A stretch of DNA of 64,000 bases from Saxidomus purpurata. Its lineage: Eukaryota > Mollusca > Bivalvia > Venerida > Veneridae. The number at the start of each line of letters is the position of its first letter. Positions within the stretch are counted from its first letter, which is position 1. The translations under genes were made by a program, and so were the position numbers. This document shows, piece by piece, positions 54,501 through 60,500 of this stretch. Under the pieces are notes generated by a model that worked only from the letters and a program-made list of their open reading frames with translations, did no database searches and was not told the DNA's origin. The stretch is taken from positions 6,325,358-6,389,357 of the forward strand of contig JAFMSR010000012.1 in the NCBI GenBank assembly GCA_022818135.1, in the 5' to 3' direction.

Positions 54501-57500
54501 AATTTGACCCTATTCCGTCGTCGTTACCGTCTGATTTCGGATCAACCCGCATTTTGTACCATTGCGTTGATGTGTGTATTGGTTCGTATGATACCGTCAT
54601 CATGGTATCATAGACGCACAACAAGAGATATTCGACGAATCTTAACAGGGGAAACAAAAACGTCTTTCTGAGTTTAATGTCTATGGTTGAATGCACTTAT
54701 GCAAAATTCTCTTTGTGGACAAAGTTGACTTTTGAGATGCAGTGACAAAATGGAAAGCATCCAAAGAGAAACACCAGTTGTCTTGCCAACGTTTGATTAC
54801 CTACCATTTTGCGATGTATCACATGCAGTTTTACAGAAGTAAATTGAATAAAACTTCTTTAACATATAGTCATGCCTTTTATTTTTTTACCATAAAGAGT
54901 ATGACCCTCGGAATTTCTAAATGACCCCAAATTCTGATACAGGGAATTGGCATCCAGGCTCTTGCAATATGACCTTAGCTGTTGAGTGCGACGTAAAATC
55001 CGAATTAATTGGAACAATACAATCAACCTTATGGGCATATCCCATAACTTTTGAATGACATTAAAAGTTGTTCAAACTATGAATTTTCAGTTCAGTTTTG
55101 TCAAAATCTATTTCTCAGTTACCATTCACAGCTTAATACTTCATATGATAGGTGACTGAATGACTTAATGTAAGCACATGGGTTCCTATCACAAAAGTAA
55201 AGTTTGCAAAAATGGTTAAAGGTCAAAATCTGTGGACAGTTGTGTCTCCAGTTTATAACTCCGGCACTTTCAGTCCTTTGATTTAATATTGAAGGAAATT
55301 TCATTTAACCATCATACGGTAATTATAGCTTCTTCACTTGTACAGAAACAGTTCACTGATGTTAATGTGAATCCTTCGGCCTCGGTTAATATCACATACA
55401 CCAGGTCCGTAGATTTAAATATTCATAGAAATAGTCAGTTTCTGTTTGAGAACAGTAAAATATTGCTACTTAAATTTAAGCAACAACGTTAATAGAACTA
55501 AACTACGGTGGCACAGAGGTGACATCCGCAACATTTTATTTATATTGTGGCCATAAATATAGCATTATGATTGTGGCCTGTATGTTGCAATGAAACCGTT
55601 TTATTGATATTTGATTGTGGCCTCAACTTAATAAGTTAACAGTACATGTGGCCTAATAATTAAATACATGTACAGTAAAAGTAAATAGTCGGTTCTTCTC
55701 TGTACACTGACACTAGCGTAGGTGAATACAGTCATTCCTGTATGAAAGACACAACTTCCCGGCCAAAACAACCATCATCAGGGAGACCATAACTGTAACA
55801 TTTATCTGTTATATCAGATACGCCTGTAAATAAAGACCACCTGCAAACAACGACCTCATTTGTAGCTTCCAAACGTTGTCTCAGTTGAGGCATGTTTGAC
55901 TGTAGCTACAAATTATTATGCAGGGTAGGCTTCTATTTCAGGGGAAGTATTCCTACAAACGGTGTTTCCAGTGCTTAGGATACAAAGCTTAGGACTTTCT
56001 GTTAATCAGGGTGTTATCAAAGAATGGTAGCATCTATAAGTAGACACTGTATTGAGATGCGGGGACAAGGGACAGAGTATGTGAACGGGGATGATACTTA
56101 ATATATCAACAAAATCACGCAGGGTGCATGATAGGAGGGCCCAGACTGGGAAAATAGAAATGATGACATATGAGAAGGTAGGGTACGGTTGTGACCCCAG
56201 TGGGTTCTAACCCGAAACCTCCGGTATAAGCGGCAGAACATTTTACCCATCAACACCACTGCGTTTGTTCTTGTCCTGTGGTGATGTATGCATAGGTTAA
56301 TTCAAGGACTTTGGGAAACCATCTAGTTACCCCGCATCCCCGTGAAGTTAGCCCCGTGGCACCTAGTTACCCCGCATCCCCGTGAAGTCAGCCCCGTAGC
56401 ACCTAGTTACACCGCTCCCCGTGAAGTCAGCCCCGCAGCTTGTTACCCCGCAGCCCCGCCATGTTATCCCTATGCCACCAAGTCTCAACACGCCTCGTGG
56501 AATATGGTTTCCTCAAGAAGTGCCTTGAATTAACCCTATGCATACATCACCACAGGACAACGAACAAACCCAGTGGTGTTGATGGGTAAAGATGTCTGCC
56601 GCTTATACCGGAGGTTTCGGGTTAGAACCCCACTGGGGTCACAACGGGACCGTACCTTCTCATATGTCATCAGTTCTATTTTCTCAGTCCCGTGCCCTCT
56701 AGTATCAATGCAACCCTGGTGATATTGTTGATATAAGTATCATCCCCGCTTCACATACTCTGTCCCTTGTCCCGCACTCATACAGTTCTACTTATAGTGC
56801 TACCAATCTTTGATAACACCCTGATTAACATGAACTCAGCCCCAGCCCTGTGCCCTAAGCACTGAAAACACCGTTTGTAGAAGTAACATCCCCGCCTGAA
56901 TGAGTATGCCCCGTGTCCCCGCTATCAATCATGAGTTGTGGCCACAAGTTATTAAGTTGTGGCCTCAATTTAATAAGTTGTGGCCACGTTAGGTTGTTGC
57001 CTTTACTTCAATAAGTGGGGGCCACAAGTTATGAAGTTGTGGCCTCAACAAAGTTAGAGCAATATGTGGCCTCAAGTTATGGGCTTGATGGCAAAGTTGA
57101 GGCCACAACTGTGTTGAAGCTGTAGGCCTACAAACTTGTGGCCACAACTTACTAACTTGTGGCCACAATATAAATAAAGTGTTGCGGATGTCACCTCTGT
57201 GCCACCGTACTAAACTGATAGCTGCTTGGTTATTTTATTTTCGGTCATAAATATACCATTATGATTGTGTGTATGTTGCAATGAAACCGTTTTATTGATA
57301 TTTGACTCAGTAATTAATTAACAGTACATGTACTAATAATTAAATACATGTACAGTAAAAGTAAATAGTCGGTTCTTCTCTGTACACTGACACTAGCGTA
57401 GGTGAATACAGTCATTCCTGTATGAAAAGACCACCTCCCCCCAAAAAAACCATCATCAGGGAGATCATAGTGTAACATTTATCTGTTATATCAGATACGC

Positions 57501-60500
57501 CTGTAAATAAAGACCACCTGCAAACAAAGACCTCATTTGTAGCTTCCAAACAGTTGTCTCTGTTGCGATGTTTGACTGTACTACAAATACTTGCCTGTTA
57601 GTTCTATTCCAGGAAGATCCACGGCTGTATCTCTCAGTAACATACAAAGCTTGTACTCTGTGAATAATGCTGATTTTTTAAACAATCGTAATCTCTCAGT
57701 ACACAACCATTTGAGAATCTCCCTACGGTCCAAGTATAACTACAATATCAGAACAACAGAAATAAAGCAGATATGACAGGTGGGTCCGTATTTCGGGAGT
57801 TTATCAAATGATGGAATGTATTCGGTAGCATACGGAACAGCGTAGAGGCGCGTTCCGTATATTCCTGTATAATTGGTTGAACATCATGTTTACTTTGAAC
57901 AGTAATATCAAGGAAATTTTTTATATACAGAACTCATGATTTAGTAGTATTAATTCGCAGTTTCAACCAGAGCACGTATTTTGGAAAATGTGTAAACACG
58001 CTGAAATATGCTGAAATACTGGTATATAAAGTGTTTGTCCGTAAAATTACAAATAAAAATACTAATAATACTAATTGAACCGTGTTTAAATAAAGCTCTA
58101 CACTAATACTGCCAATCTGCCTGTATTTAATGAATATTTGGTAATACACAGAACCCTTAAGCTTACAGTGATAAAAAATTGAATTGGGATAAGGAGACCC
58201 TGGAGACAAGGCTTGAATGAGAATGAACTTACGTGTCTTCGATTTCTAAGTGGAGGCTCGAAGTCGAACTCGTTTTCCATATAGTTGTAGAATACATGTT
58301 GACCAAATACCTGTGGAACGTTGGTAAAAGTTATTTAACCGCAAGATGATATGAAGTTTAGAAGTAAAATACTTGAAAATACAATTGAAAATGAAGTATA
58401 AACACAACATTAAAGACACAACTACACATTAAGAAAGCAGAACGTGTAATATCTAATCTCAAGCGTACACGTCATGGTTACATTAAAGTGTTCAGTTATA
58501 TACTATGTTCCAAAAGAAAGCGTGCACTTAGGTTTCTGTTGATTTTATAATATTATTTTTACCAGAAATATATGAAGTTTGGTATAAAAATTTAGAGCAA
58601 TATATGCTCAATTTCATGTGCATTGATAGCATATTCAATCGACTATAAATAGTGTTTAAATGTAAGACCGATACAAAATGGAGATATATATGTAAAATAA
58701 AAAAGTGCACACTTTCTTTTGCAACTGAGTATACATGTATTTGATTCTGAAACCTTGTTCTTCTGTGAACAAAATGAAAGACGCATACCGCTGTATTGCA
58801 ATAATAAAGTTAGTTTCTAACAGAGGACTATATAACCTGGAAAGATTGGTTATTTTACTTAATTAACCGTGATAACGGGCAAAAACAAATGCACTGCTAA
58901 CAATTCCGTTTTAAAAAGACGTTTCGTCTAAACATTCAAATGCTACTGTTTTTATTTCAACATAAGTCAAAAAAGATATTTACGGAAGTACATTAACTAT
59001 GATCAAGTAAATGGAAAAGTAGGTGTGATGTGAATTCACAATCATTTAATAGTTACGGAATACACAGAAAATGGTGTTGACGCACTCGATAAGTACAGAA
59101 TACAAAGAAAATGGCGTTGAAGCACTTGATAGGTACAGAATACAAAGAAAATAGTGTTGACGCGATAGAAAGTAACAGAATGCACAGAAAATGATGTTGA
59201 AGCAGTTGATAGTTACAGAATACACAGAAAATGTTGTTGAAGCACTTGATAGTTACAGAATACACAGAAAATGTTGTTGAAGCACTTGATAGTTACAGAA
59301 TACACAGAAAATGTTGTTGAAGCACTTGATAGTTACAGAATACACAGAAAATGATGTTGAAGCAGTTGATAGTTACAGAATACACAGAAAATGTTGTTGA
59401 AGCACTTGATAGTTACAGAATACACAGAAAATGATGTTGAAGCAGTTGATAGTTACAGAATACACAGAAAATGTTGTTGAAGCACTTGATAGTTACAGAA
59501 TACACAGAAAATGATGTTGAAGCAGTTGATAGTTACAGAATACACAGAAAATGTTGTTGAAGCACTTGATAGTTACAGAATACACAGAAAATGATGTTGA
59601 AGCAGTTGATAGTTACAGAATACACAGAAAATGTTGTTGAAGCACTTGATAGTTACAAAATACACATAAAATGTTGTTGAAGCACTTGATAGTTACAGTA
59701 TACACAGAAAATGTCGTTGAAGCACTTACTGATGTCGCGATGGAAAGTTACAAAATACACATAAAATGTTGTTGAAGCACTTAAAACATGTAGTTACAGA
59801 ATACACAGAAAATGATGTTGAAGCGTTTAATAGTTACAGAATACACAGAAAATGCTTTAGACGCAATTGAAAGCTCAAAATACACAGAAAAATTTAATTA
59901 AGCTTAAAAGTTACAGAATACACAGAAAATGTGTTTGAAGCTACAGAACGCACAGGAAATGGTTTTGAAGCAATGTGAAGTTGCAAAGTACACAAACATA
60001 ACACAGAGAAATGTGCAGAAATATGGAGAACTTACAGGTAAGCAGAGAAAGGTGTTGAAGTAATCGGCGAATGTTCGGTTATCAAGAAGCAGAGAAAGTT
60101 CTTCTATTTCTGTTTGTAATTGATCTGTAAAAGTAAACAAGACGTATAGACAAATCTACCATAGCTACCATTGGTTATCCCCATAAAGGACATGTGGCTT
60201 TGTACAGGGGCATGGTAAAATAGCAACAAATTTAAAATGTACGGAGCATTTTTCAACCACTCTATCTGTGACTGAAATGTAATGAATTGATTACATTTGG
60301 TAAACTTATAACTTATGTGTGTACATGGTATTTTAATTTAGCATTGACACTAGATTGAAAAGCGCGTTATGCGTGTATGAATTTGTAAAGCTAACGTTTT
60401 GTTATTTTTATGTCCCCTCTGAAGAAGAAGGGTATAATAGTTGGCAGATGTCGGTTGGTCGGTCGGTCGTTCGGCCGGATGATAAATCGAGAATGCCTGA

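Larger units (their letters stand above)
55505..57208. mobile_element. 1.7-kb TIR element with 8-bp direct repeats, intron 4
   Basis: The left end begins ACGGTGGCACAGAGGTGACA and the right end is its reverse complement; the inverted match runs about 48 bp with one mismatch seen. Directly outside both ends is ACTAAACT (55497-55504 and 57209-57216), as expected of an 8-bp target-site duplication, the length typical of hAT-type insertion. The right subterminal region has about ten GTTGTGGCC-type motifs in both orientations. No transposase frame is present, so it would be non-autonomous. The interior contains copies of neighbouring host DNA and two opposed SINE fragments. Confidence 0.75.
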
